From Pseudomonadota bacterium (lineage in GTDB: Bacteria > Pseudomonadota > Gammaproteobacteria > Xanthomonadales > Rhodanobacteraceae), in assembly GCA_023412995.1 (NCBI GenBank), contig JAEZQS010000329.1:1-5687 (forward strand): a stretch of DNA of 5,687 bases, in the 5' to 3' direction. A program made the position numbers and the translations under genes. The notes below the pieces were generated by a model, which saw nothing but the letters and a program-made list of their open reading frames with translations, was not told the DNA's origin and made no database searches. Of the stretch, positions 1-5,647 are shown one piece after another (the first letter of the stretch is position 1; each line of letters begins with the position of its first letter).

Positions 1-19
1 GTCGTAGGAGCGCTGAAAG
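1..19 (+). repeat. Truncated REP-like element (GTAGGAGCG family)
   Basis: The sequence GTCGTAGGAGCGCTGAAAG is a perfect reverse-complement match to 5632-5650. It begins like the two full elements at 5546-5568 and 5625-5647, but the expected CGCGACC right end is missing. Another repeat family starts at about 23 instead. It is therefore either a 3'-truncated copy or one overwritten by the neighbouring element. The window begins at this copy, so anything further left cannot be seen. Confidence 0.6.
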
Positions 20-22
20 TTG

Positions 23-57
23 CGTAGGATGCGGTAAGCCGAAGGCGCACCGCATCG
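23..57 (+). repeat. Solitary hairpin repeat (GGATGCGGT...ACCGCATC family)
   Basis: The arms GATGCGGT (28-35) and ACCGCATC (49-56) are perfect complements. The 13-nt interior contains a second perfect small hairpin, GCC-GAA-GGC (38-46), so the element can fold as a nested stem. Its outer part, CGTAGGATGCGGT, matches the reverse complement of the array units at 95-344. It is thus a relative of the array in the opposite orientation. Bases 58-94, between it and the array, show nothing recognisable. Confidence 0.65.
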
Positions 58-94
58 ATCGCGGTATGGTGTGTATCGACGCCGCGCGGTAGGC

Positions 95-344
95 GTGGGG
101 TTCGCGGCGATGCGGTTCGCTGCGCTCACCGCATCCTACGGTCCGCGTGGGGTTCGCGGCGATGCGGTTCGCTGCGCTCACCACATCCTACGGTCCGCGT
201 GGGATTCGCGACGATGCGGTTCGCTGCGCTCACCATATCCTACGGTTCGGGTGGGGTTCGCGGCGATGCGGTTCGCTGCGCTCACCACATCCTACGGTCC
301 GCGTCGGTCTCGCGGCGATGCGGTTCGCTGCGCTCACCGCATCC
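95..344. repeat. Tandem array: five copies of a 52-bp unit with internal inverted repeat
   Basis: The GATGCGGTTCGC core occurs at 109, 161, 213, 265 and 317, exactly 52 bp apart each time. Units run 95-146, 147-198, 199-250, 251-302 and 303 to about 344, where the last unit loses similarity. Units 2 and 4 are identical, unit 1 differs from them by one base and unit 3 by five, while unit 5 is diverged at its first bases and truncated. Each unit carries the left arm GATGCGGT and a right arm related to ACCGCATC around an 11-nt loop, so the transcript can form serial hairpins. All three + frames stay open through the array because the unit lacks stop codons, but 52 is not a multiple of 3 and no coding signal is convincing. 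It is probably a local amplification of the dispersed element family seen at 23-57. No spacers unlike one another are present, so it is not a CRISPR array. Confidence 0.9.
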
Positions 345-371
345 TGCCGCGGGCACCCAATGCAAACGGTA

Positions 372-400
372 TTGCGACTGATTCTCATTTGTGATCGAAT
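372..400 (+). promoter_or_regulatory. Putative sigma70-type promoter of the iron operon
   Basis: A -35-like TTGCGA (372-377) and a -10-like TCGAAT (395-400) are separated by exactly 17 bp, and each matches four of six consensus positions. Transcription would start near 407, giving a leader of about 20 nt before the GTG start at 428. The location at the only sizeable upstream gap of the gene set, and the overlapping Fur-like site, support it. The weak hexamers keep confidence moderate. Confidence 0.5.
374..392. promoter_or_regulatory. Putative Fur box
   Basis: Read on the minus strand, the core ATGAGAATCAGTCGC (388 down to 374) matches the Fur consensus core ATGATAATCATTATC at 11 of 15 positions, and 12 of 19 over the full box. 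The plus strand reads GATTCTCATT, a motif common in proteobacterial Fur sites. It lies within the spacer of the proposed promoter, where bound Fe-Fur would block RNA polymerase. Iron repression also fits the downstream receptor and piuC genes. The site is inferred by eye, not scored against a matrix. Confidence 0.6.
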
Positions 401-416
401 GCGCACTTTCCGGGCC

Positions 417-422
417 GGGAAG
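417..422 (+). promoter_or_regulatory. Ribosome binding site deciding the GTG start of the PepSY gene
   Basis: GGGAAG ends five bases before GTG at 428. No ATG lies in frame near the conserved N-terminal membrane segment, so this site supports the non-ATG start. Confidence 0.5.
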
Positions 423-427
423 CGTGC

Positions 428-1585
428 GTGGCGCAGCGATGGATCACCAAGCGGGTGTTGTTCCGGTTGCACTGGATCGCGGGGATCACCGCGGGGCTGG
501 TGCTGGCGGTGGTGGGGGCGACGGGCGGGGTGATCGGGTTCGAGGAGGAGATCCTCGCGCTCGCCAATCCGCAGCTGCGGCTCACCGACGACGGACGCCC
601 GGCGTTGCCGCCGGATCGCTGGGTCGCCGCCGCGCGGGCGGCGTATCCGGGTCACAGCGTGCGCAGCGTCGCCTGGGAAGGCGATGCGGAACCCGTCGAG
701 GTGCGCGTGGCGCAGGGGAAATCGCGCGGCGATGCGATTGCGCTCGACCCGCGCGACGGCCGCGTGCTGGGTGAGCGCCGCGGGGCAGCGTTCATTGCGG
801 CGACCGAGAAACTTCACCGCACGCTTGCTGCCGGTCCGGTCGGCAAGCAGGTCGTCGGCGCCAGCACCGCGCTGCTGATCCTGCTCGCGCTGAGCGGCAT
901 CTACCTTCGCTGGCCACGGCGCGCGCGCTCGCCCGCGGCGTGGCTGAAACTCGATTTCCGCCTCAAGGGGCGCGGTTTCCTCTGGCACCTGCATGCGGTG
1001 ACCGGCACCTGGCTGCTGCTGTTCTACCTCGTGGCCGCGTTCACGGGACTCTGGTGGTCGTACGGCTGGTACCGCGACGGTGTCAATCGCCTTGCGGGCA
1101 TCACCACGCCGCTGCGCCGGCCGCCGCCGCCGGCGACGCCGGCCGATGCCGTCCCGCCCTCGGTCGATCTCGCCTGGGCCAGTTTCCGCGCCGCCGCGCC
1201 GGAGGCGACGCGCGCCTCGTTCTCGCCGGGCGAACCCGGCCAGCCGGTCGCGATCCGCTACCAGACGCCGGCCAGTCCGCACGAACGCGCGTGGGACACG
1301 CTCACGCTTGATCGCGCCAGCGGCGCGGTGCTGGAGCAGGAACGCCACGCCGCGCAGCCCGCCGGGCGGCGGTTCGTGCAGGCGCTGTTCCCGCTGCATG
1401 CCGGCAGTTTCTTCGGCACGCCTGGGCGGGTGCTGATGTCGCTTGCCTCGCTGCTGCTGCCGTTCTTCGCCGTCACCGGCATCTGGCTGTGGATGCTGCG
1501 GCGGCGGATGGAAGCGCGTCGCGCCGGCGCTGCCCCGGCGCGCGCCTCGCCGGCGCCACGCCAGGCGCAGCCCGGCCGCGCCTGA
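428..1585 (+). CDS. PepSY-associated TM helix protein (inner membrane, iron uptake accessory)
   Basis: This 385-aa inner-membrane protein starts with GTG. Four hydrophobic segments are visible at about residues 13-36, 141-161, 189-211 and 335-357. Basic stretches at 161-180 and 358-365 place both termini and the middle loop in the cytoplasm. The two periplasmic loops each carry a PepSY-like stretch (about 60-115 and 247-305). The closing segment (FPLHAGSFFG at 321-330, then helix 4) is typical of the PepSY_TM family. Histidines 15, 130, 187, 189 and 324 sit at or near helix ends and could bind haem or metal, which is inference. Family members occur beside TonB-dependent siderophore receptors, and some (FpvG, PiuB types) are tied to reduction or release of siderophore iron. 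PiuB of Pseudomonas is, from memory, a longer PepSY-oxidoreductase fusion; the reductase part is absent here, so no symbol is given. The tail at 366-385 is Ala/Pro/Arg-rich. The receptor gene follows after 37 bp. Confidence 0.88.
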   Translation: MAQRWITKRVLFRLHWIAGITAGLVLAVVGATGGVIGFEEEILALANPQLRLTDDGRPALPPDRWVAAARAAYPGHSVRSVAWEGDAEPVEVRVAQGKSRGDAIALDPRDGRVLGERRGAAFIAATEKLHRTLAAGPVGKQVVGASTALLILLALSGIYLRWPRRARSPAAWLKLDFRLKGRGFLWHLHAVTGTWLLLFYLVAAFTGLWWSYGWYRDGVNRLAGITTPLRRPPPPATPADAVPPSVDLAWASFRAAAPEATRASFSPGEPGQPVAIRYQTPASPHERAWDTLTLDRASGAVLEQERHAAQPAGRRFVQALFPLHAGSFFGTPGRVLMSLASLLLPFFAVTGIWLWMLRRRMEARRAGAAPARASPAPRQAQPGRA

Positions 1586-1612
1586 CGCCGAACACCCCTT
1601 TCCATCTCCCGC

Positions 1613-1617
1613 AAGGA
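1613..1617 (+). promoter_or_regulatory. Ribosome binding site fixing the receptor start
   Basis: AAGGA lies five bases before ATG at 1623. It selects this start over the open frame upstream, which overlaps the PepSY gene out of frame. The encoded N-terminus then begins directly with a signal peptide. Confidence 0.75.
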
Positions 1618-1622
1618 CCACC

Positions 1623-3992
1623 ATGGCTTCCACTGCCTTCATCACCGCGCGCCCGGCCGCGCCGCGCCGCCTGCTCGCGACGGCGCTCGGCACCGCCTTC
1701 GCATCGACCGCCTTGCCGGTGCTCGCCGCCGCCGATGCCGGCGATGCCGCCGCGGACGACCTGGATTCCCGCCCGCCGCGCGAACTGGACAGCATCACGG
1801 TCGAAGGCCACGGCGTGCCCGAGCCCGCCTCGCCGAAGTTCACCGCGCCGTTGCTGGACACGCCGCGCGCGGTGACCGTGGTGCCGGAATCGCTGATCGA
1901 CGACATGGCCGCCACCGACCTCGTCGATGCGCTGCGCCTGGTGCCGGGCATCACGTTCGGCGCGGGAGAGGGCGGCAACCCGCAGGGCGATCGCCCGTTC
2001 CTGCGCGGCTACGACGCGCAGGGATCGCTGTTCGTCGATGGCGTGCGCGACGCTGGCGCGCAGTCGCGCGAAACGTTCGCGATCGAGCAGATCGAAGTGG
2101 TGAAGGGGCCGGACTCGGTCTACAGCGGCCGCTCCAACGGCGGCGGCAGCATCAACCTGGTGAGCAAGCAGGCGGTGGCGGATGACTTCGTGCATGTCGG
2201 CCTCGGCCTCGGCAGCGCCGACTACCGGCGCGCCACCGTCGATGCGAACACGCGCCTCGGCAGCAACGCCGCGCTGCGCGTCAACCTGATGGGCCACGAT
2301 GCCGGCGTCGCCGGGCGCGACGAGGTGTCCAGCCGCCGCTTCGGCTTCGCGCCCTCGCTCACCCTCGGCTTCGATTCGCCGACGTCGGCCACGATCGGCT
2401 TCTACCACCTGTCCACCGACGAACTGCCCGACGCCGGCATCCCCTACCACTACGGCAGCAACGCGTTGCCCGCCGGCGTGCGCGTGGTGCATCCGGACGA
2501 CGGCGGCGACCGCGACAACTTCTACGGCCTGGTCGACCGCGACTTCCGCGAGACGCAGACCGACATCGGCACCGTGCAGCTGCGCCACGAGTTCGACGAC
2601 GGCCTGCTCCTGCGCAACACCACCCGCTATGGCCGCTCGCGCCAGGACTACATCCTCAGCCAGCCCGACGACAACCAGGGCAACGTCGCCAATGGCAGAG
2701 TGTGGCGGCGCGTCAACTCGCGCGCCGGCAATACCGTCACCGCGATCAACCAGACCGATCTTTCCGGCACGTTCGACCTCGGTAGCCTGCGCAACGACTT
2801 CGCCACCGGCCTCGAGCTCGGCAACGAGAAGTCGTTCCGCGACAGCTACGTGGTGCCCAACATCAACGCGGCCATCGCCTGCGGCGAGCTCGGCGTCGGC
2901 GCGCCCTCGTATTGGAACTGCACCAGCCTGTTCGATCCCGACCCGAACGATCCGTGGCAGCCGGGAACGTACGATCCGGCCACCGGCGTCTTCTCGCCCG
3001 CCCCTATCGTGCGCGCGAACGCGCCCATCCGCACCCGCGGCACCACCCAGGCGCTGTACGCGATCGACACCGTGCACTTCAACGAGCACTGGCTCGCCAA
3101 CGTCGGCGTCCGCTACGACCGCTTCGCCACCACCGCGCCGGTGACCTACTGCCCGGAACTCCCGGGCCAGGTCTGCCCGCGCGGCTACCAGGGCCTGCGC
3201 ATCACCGAGGACCACCGCAGCGAAAGCAATGTGTGGAGCGGGCAGGCGGGCCTGGTGTGGAAGCCGGTGGAGGAGGGCAGCGTGTACTTCTCGTGGGCGA
3301 CGTCGGCGACGCCGCCCGGCAGCTTTCTCGGCGAGGGGAGCGACACCAACCCGGTCAGCATCACCGACCTCGATCCGGAAAAGAGCCGCAACCTCGAACT
3401 CGGCATCAAGTGGTCGCTCGCCAACGACCGGCTGTCGTTGGCAGCGGACGTGTTCGACACCCGCAAGACCAACGCGCGCCAGCTCGACGCAGACGGCGCC
3501 TACGCCAACATCGGCGAGACGCGCGTGCGCGGGGTGGAACTGTCCGCTTCCGGCAGCATCGGCGAAAACTGGAGCCTCTTTGCCGGCTACGCCTTCATGG
3601 ACAGCGAACTGGTCGACGGCGGCTTCACCGGCGGCGAGCCCAACCCGCTCAACGGTACGCGCTTGGCCAACACGCCCGAGCACAGCCTCAGCCTGTGGGC
3701 CGGCTGGCAGGCGACGGAGGACGTCAGCTTCGGCGGCGGCGCGTTCTACGTCGACGACGTCGCGGGCAGCTTCCGCGTCAATGGCGCCGACGGCCTGCTC
3801 ACCGAATACGGCGTGCCCTCGTACTGGCGCTTCGACGCGATGGCGAGCTGGCAGGTGAGCGAGCGCGTCGGGCTGCGGCTCAACCTGCAGAACCTCACCG
3901 ACGAGACCTACTACACGCGCGCCTACCCGGTGCACTTCGCAATGCCGGCGCCGGGCCGCTCGGTGCTGCTGTCGGCCGACATCGACTTCTGA
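1623..3992 (+). CDS. fiu: TonB-dependent catecholate siderophore receptor, Fiu/PiuA type
   Basis: This 789-aa outer-membrane receptor probably imports ferric catecholate siderophores using TonB-ExbBD energy. Residues 1 to about 35 form a signal peptide: two arginines (15-16), a hydrophobic core and VLA-A near the cleavage site. A TonB-box-like LDSITVEG follows at 55-62. Only a short linker precedes the plug, so there is no N-terminal signalling domain and no sigma/anti-sigma partner is expected. The plug spans about 72-182 and contains FLRGYDAQG (126-134), VDGVRD (138-143) and VVKGPDS with GGGSINLVSK (159-182). The KGxDS plus GGSINL pattern is, from memory, that of the Fiu/PiuA group. The barrel covers about 195-789 and ends in DIDF with a terminal Phe, the usual C-terminal outer-membrane signal. 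Cysteine pairs C420/C433 and C510/C518 lie in likely extracellular loops and may form disulfides. The adjacent piuC strongly supports the Fiu/PiuA assignment. An equally good name would be piuA; the exact ligand cannot be read from sequence. Confidence 0.93.
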   Translation: MASTAFITARPAAPRRLLATALGTAFASTALPVLAAADAGDAAADDLDSRPPRELDSITVEGHGVPEPASPKFTAPLLDTPRAVTVVPESLIDDMAATDLVDALRLVPGITFGAGEGGNPQGDRPFLRGYDAQGSLFVDGVRDAGAQSRETFAIEQIEVVKGPDSVYSGRSNGGGSINLVSKQAVADDFVHVGLGLGSADYRRATVDANTRLGSNAALRVNLMGHDAGVAGRDEVSSRRFGFAPSLTLGFDSPTSATIGFYHLSTDELPDAGIPYHYGSNALPAGVRVVHPDDGGDRDNFYGLVDRDFRETQTDIGTVQLRHEFDDGLLLRNTTRYGRSRQDYILSQPDDNQGNVANGRVWRRVNSRAGNTVTAINQTDLSGTFDLGSLRNDFATGLELGNEKSFRDSYVVPNINAAIACGELGVGAPSYWNCTSLFDPDPNDPWQPGTYDPATGVFSPAPIVRANAPIRTRGTTQALYAIDTVHFNEHWLANVGVRYDRFATTAPVTYCPELPGQVCPRGYQGLRITEDHRSESNVWSGQAGLVWKPVEEGSVYFSWATSATPPGSFLGEGSDTNPVSITDLDPEKSRNLELGIKWSLANDRLSLAADVFDTRKTNARQLDADGAYANIGETRVRGVELSASGSIGENWSLFAGYAFMDSELVDGGFTGGEPNPLNGTRLANTPEHSLSLWAGWQATEDVSFGGGAFYVDDVAGSFRVNGADGLLTEYGVPSYWRFDAMASWQVSERVGLRLNLQNLTDETYYTRAYPVHFAMPAPGRSVLLSADIDF

Positions 3993-4001
3993 TCCGGGCG
4001 C

Positions 4002-4006
4002 GAGGA
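4002..4006 (+). promoter_or_regulatory. Ribosome binding site of piuC
   Basis: GAGGA lies eight bases before ATG at 4015, inside the 22-bp gap after the receptor stop. This supports co-transcription with independent translation initiation. Confidence 0.7.
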
Positions 4007-4014
4007 CGGCTGCC

Positions 4015-4701
4015 ATGCTGCTGCACATCCCGCAGGTGCTCGATGCCGGCGAACTCGCGCGCTGCCGCGAGCGCCTGGCCGCGGCGCCGTGGGCGGACGG
4101 TCGCCTCACCGCCGGCTACCAGTCGGCGCAGGCCAAGCACAACCGGCAGCTGCCCGAGTCCGACCCCCTCGCGCGCGAGCTCGGCGCGCTGGTGCAGGAG
4201 GCGGTGGCGCGCCATCCGACCTTCTTCGCCGCCGCGTTGCCGCGGCGCATCTACCCGCCGCTGTTCAACCGCTACGAAGGCGGGCAGTCGTTCGGCAACC
4301 ACGTCGACAACGCGATCCGCTACGACCGCCGCGCCACGCCGGCCGAGCCGGTGCGGACGGATCTTTCCGCCACGCTGTTCCTCGCCGGACCGGACGAATA
4401 CGAGGGCGGCGAGCTGCTGATCGAGGACACCTACGGCACCCATGCGGTGAAGCTGCCGGCAGGCGACCTCGTGCTGTACCCGGGCAGCAGTCTGCACCGC
4501 GTGACGCCGGTGACGCGCGGCGCGCGGGTGGCCTCGTTCTTCTGGATCCAGAGCCTGGTGCGTTCGGCCGAACAGCGGCGCACGCTGTTCGACCTCGACG
4601 TGGCGATCCAGCAGCTCACCGCGCGCGTGCCGGACGCGCCGGAGCTGGTGCAGCTGACGGGCGTGTACCACAACCTGCTGCGCGCGTGGTCCGATGCGTA
4701 G
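4015..4701 (+). CDS. piuC: Fe(II)/2-oxoglutarate-dependent dioxygenase PiuC (PKHD-type hydroxylase, YbiX family)
   Basis: This 228-aa soluble protein is close to the usual length of about 225 aa for the YbiX/PiuC family. The N-terminus MLLHIPQVLD and the GYQSAQAKHNRQLP segment (34-47) are characteristic. The double-stranded beta-helix catalytic residues are present: the iron-binding pair H96 and D98 in NHVDNAIR, the distal H161 in SSLHRVTPVT, and R171 ten residues later to bind the 2-oxoglutarate carboxylate. FNRYEGGQSF (84-93) and YEGGELLIED (129-138) complete the fold signature. The enzyme is therefore expected to be an active cytoplasmic hydroxylase. Its physiological substrate is not established to my knowledge; a siderophore or a protein residue has been imagined. 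In E. coli ybiX lies next to fiu and in Pseudomonas piuC follows piuA, matching the order here. Regulation is presumably through the upstream Fur-like promoter. Confidence 0.95.
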   Translation: MLLHIPQVLDAGELARCRERLAAAPWADGRLTAGYQSAQAKHNRQLPESDPLARELGALVQEAVARHPTFFAAALPRRIYPPLFNRYEGGQSFGNHVDNAIRYDRRATPAEPVRTDLSATLFLAGPDEYEGGELLIEDTYGTHAVKLPAGDLVLYPGSSLHRVTPVTRGARVASFFWIQSLVRSAEQRRTLFDLDVAIQQLTARVPDAPELVQLTGVYHNLLRAWSDA

Positions 4702-4787
4702 CCGCCGGTCCCTTCGCAGCGACGGTTGGCTGCACGCGCGTTGGCGCGCTGTTTCATCAACTGCAAGACTGTCGTGCAACCGACGTG
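4702..4787 (+). other. 86-bp gap between piuC and the Sel1 gene
   Basis: There is no Fur-like site, no convincing -10 box and no Shine-Dalgarno sequence in front of the next start. The only structure is a short GC hairpin, GCGCG-TTGG-CGCGC at 4736-4749, followed by TGTTTC. That is too weak a T-run for a confident intrinsic terminator, but it could attenuate read-through. Read-through from piuC is the simplest way to express the next gene. Confidence 0.4.
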
Positions 4788-5549
4788 ATGCCTGAATCGC
4801 CCGCCCGCGTGGCGTTGCCGTCCGCACCCGCGTTCGATCGCGCGCGCATGGCGGCTCTGCTGCGCAGCGACCCCGCGACCGCCGTCGCCGAGGTGCACGC
4901 CGCCGCGCGTGCCGGCCATGTCGGCGCGCAGTCCCTTTATGCACAGATGCTGTGCGAGGGACGCGGCGCGCCGCCTGACCCGGCTGAGGGGTTGTACTGG
5001 TACACGCTCGCCGCGAGCGCCGGCGACGCGCGCGCCATGAACATGGTGGGTCGCTGTCACGAACTCGGCCACGGCACGCCGGCCGACGCCAGCCGTGCTG
5101 CCGCGTGGTACCGCAGGGCCGCGGCATGCGGCCTCGACTGGGGCATGTACAACCTCGCCAACCTGCTCGCGACCGGCCGCGGCGTGAAGGCCGATCCCGC
5201 GGCAGCACTGGACTGGTACCGCAGCGCCGCCGCCCTCGGCCACGCGAAATCGATGAACCTCGTCGGCCGCCACTACGAGGAAGGCTGGCTGGTCGAGCGC
5301 GATCCCGCCGCGGCACTCGAGTGGTACCGCCGCTCCGCCTTCGCCGGCGATTTCCGTGGCCAGGCCAGCTACGCCGCCGTCCTCGCCGGATCCGGCCGCA
5401 TCGACGAAGCCGCCCGCTGGCTCCGCCGCACCCTCGCCACCGGCACCCCCGCCTTCCTCGCCAGAACCGGCAACGCCCTGCGCGCCTCCCCCCATCCGCC
5501 TCTGCAGGAAATCGGCCGCGACATGCTCGCCCGCGCCGGAAGCCCGTAG
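4788..5549 (+). CDS. Sel1-like repeat protein (SLR/TPR-type solenoid)
   Basis: This 253-aa protein consists mostly of 36-residue Sel1-like repeats at about 45-80, 81-116, 117-152 and 153-188, with a degenerate fifth at 189-220. Each complete unit shows a small-residue first helix, a short turn (EGRG, LGHG, TGRG, EEGW) and the consensus A..WY..AA..G. Such repeats form alpha-helical solenoids that bind proteins. There is no signal peptide and no membrane segment, so it is predicted cytoplasmic, unlike many secreted or periplasmic Sel1 proteins. ATG at 4788 is chosen because it precedes the conserved body; GTG at 4785 or ATG at 4848 (M21) are alternatives, and none has a good Shine-Dalgarno sequence. 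The location after piuC, with a similar Sel1 gene near piuC in pseudomonads as I recall, suggests a partner or scaffold role in iron uptake. No biochemical function can be stated. Its TAG stop lies within a REP-like element. Confidence 0.88.
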   Translation: MPESPARVALPSAPAFDRARMAALLRSDPATAVAEVHAAARAGHVGAQSLYAQMLCEGRGAPPDPAEGLYWYTLAASAGDARAMNMVGRCHELGHGTPADASRAAAWYRRAAACGLDWGMYNLANLLATGRGVKADPAAALDWYRSAAALGHAKSMNLVGRHYEEGWLVERDPAAALEWYRRSAFAGDFRGQASYAAVLAGSGRIDEAARWLRRTLATGTPAFLARTGNALRASPHPPLQEIGRDMLARAGSP

Positions 5550-5568
5550 GAGCGGCGCAGCCGCGACC
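5546..5568 (+). repeat. REP-like hairpin element, forward copy
   Basis: The element has left end GTAGGAGCG and right end CGCGACC around a stem GCGGC-GCA-GCCGC (5552-5564). It resembles the GTAGGAGCGGC...GCCGCGACC family common in Xanthomonadaceae and some pseudomonads. It overlaps the TAG stop codon (5547-5549) of the Sel1 gene. Confidence 0.75.
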
Positions 5569-5624
5569 GCGAAACCGTATACGCGACGAACGCATCGTAT
5601 TAGCACCGCGGCCGGCCAGCCCAC

Positions 5625-5647
5625 GGTCGCGCTTTCAGCGCTCCTAC
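5625..5647 (-). repeat. REP-like hairpin element, reverse copy
   Basis: On the minus strand it reads GTAGGAGCG...CGCGACC with the stem GCGCT-GAA-AGCGC (5641-5629). The inner stem differs from the forward copy in a compensated way (GCGGC/GCCGC versus GCGCT/AGCGC), so base pairing is kept. Bases 5632-5650 are the perfect inverted match to 1-19. Bases 5651-5687 beyond it hold no visible feature, except that the final GTAGG could be the left edge of another element cut by the window end. Confidence 0.75.

Noticed and set aside
95..344. CRISPR array
   Set aside because: The regular 52-bp period is made of whole-unit repeats with no variable spacers, and no cas-like gene is present.
71..533. Open frames through the 52-bp array encoding repetitive peptides (for example MRFAALT and DAVRCAH stretches)
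   Set aside because: The unit has no stop codon, so all + frames stay open automatically. The 52-bp period shifts frame each copy, there is no Shine-Dalgarno sequence, and the same peptides recur only because the DNA repeats.
1443..1622. Receptor start 60 codons upstream of 1623
   Set aside because: It would overlap the PepSY gene, has no ribosome binding site and would place a basic low-complexity stretch before the signal peptide. ATG at 1623 has AAGGA at ideal spacing.
1586..1622. Separate Fur-controlled promoter for the receptor
   Set aside because: The 37-bp gap contains no Fur-like sequence and no -35/-10 pair; only the ribosome binding site is visible.
230..1978. A 582-aa minus-strand open frame across the array, promoter and PepSY gene
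   Set aside because: It is low-complexity Arg/Ala/Pro-rich sequence crossing two real gene regions and a repeat array, with no recognisable motif.
1473..4109. An 878-aa open frame antisense to the receptor gene
   Set aside because: Long antisense frames are expected opposite high-GC genes. The translation is Ala/Arg/Val-rich with no domain, and the + strand gene is unmistakable.
4736..4755. Intrinsic terminator between piuC and the Sel1 gene
   Set aside because: The stem is only 5 bp and is followed by TGTTTC rather than a T-run. It is kept only as a weak hairpin in the gap entry.
3895..5624. Minus-strand open frames of 566 and 397 aa opposite piuC and the Sel1 gene
   Set aside because: Both are shadows of genes with intact family motifs, and their composition is arginine- or glycine-rich without domains.
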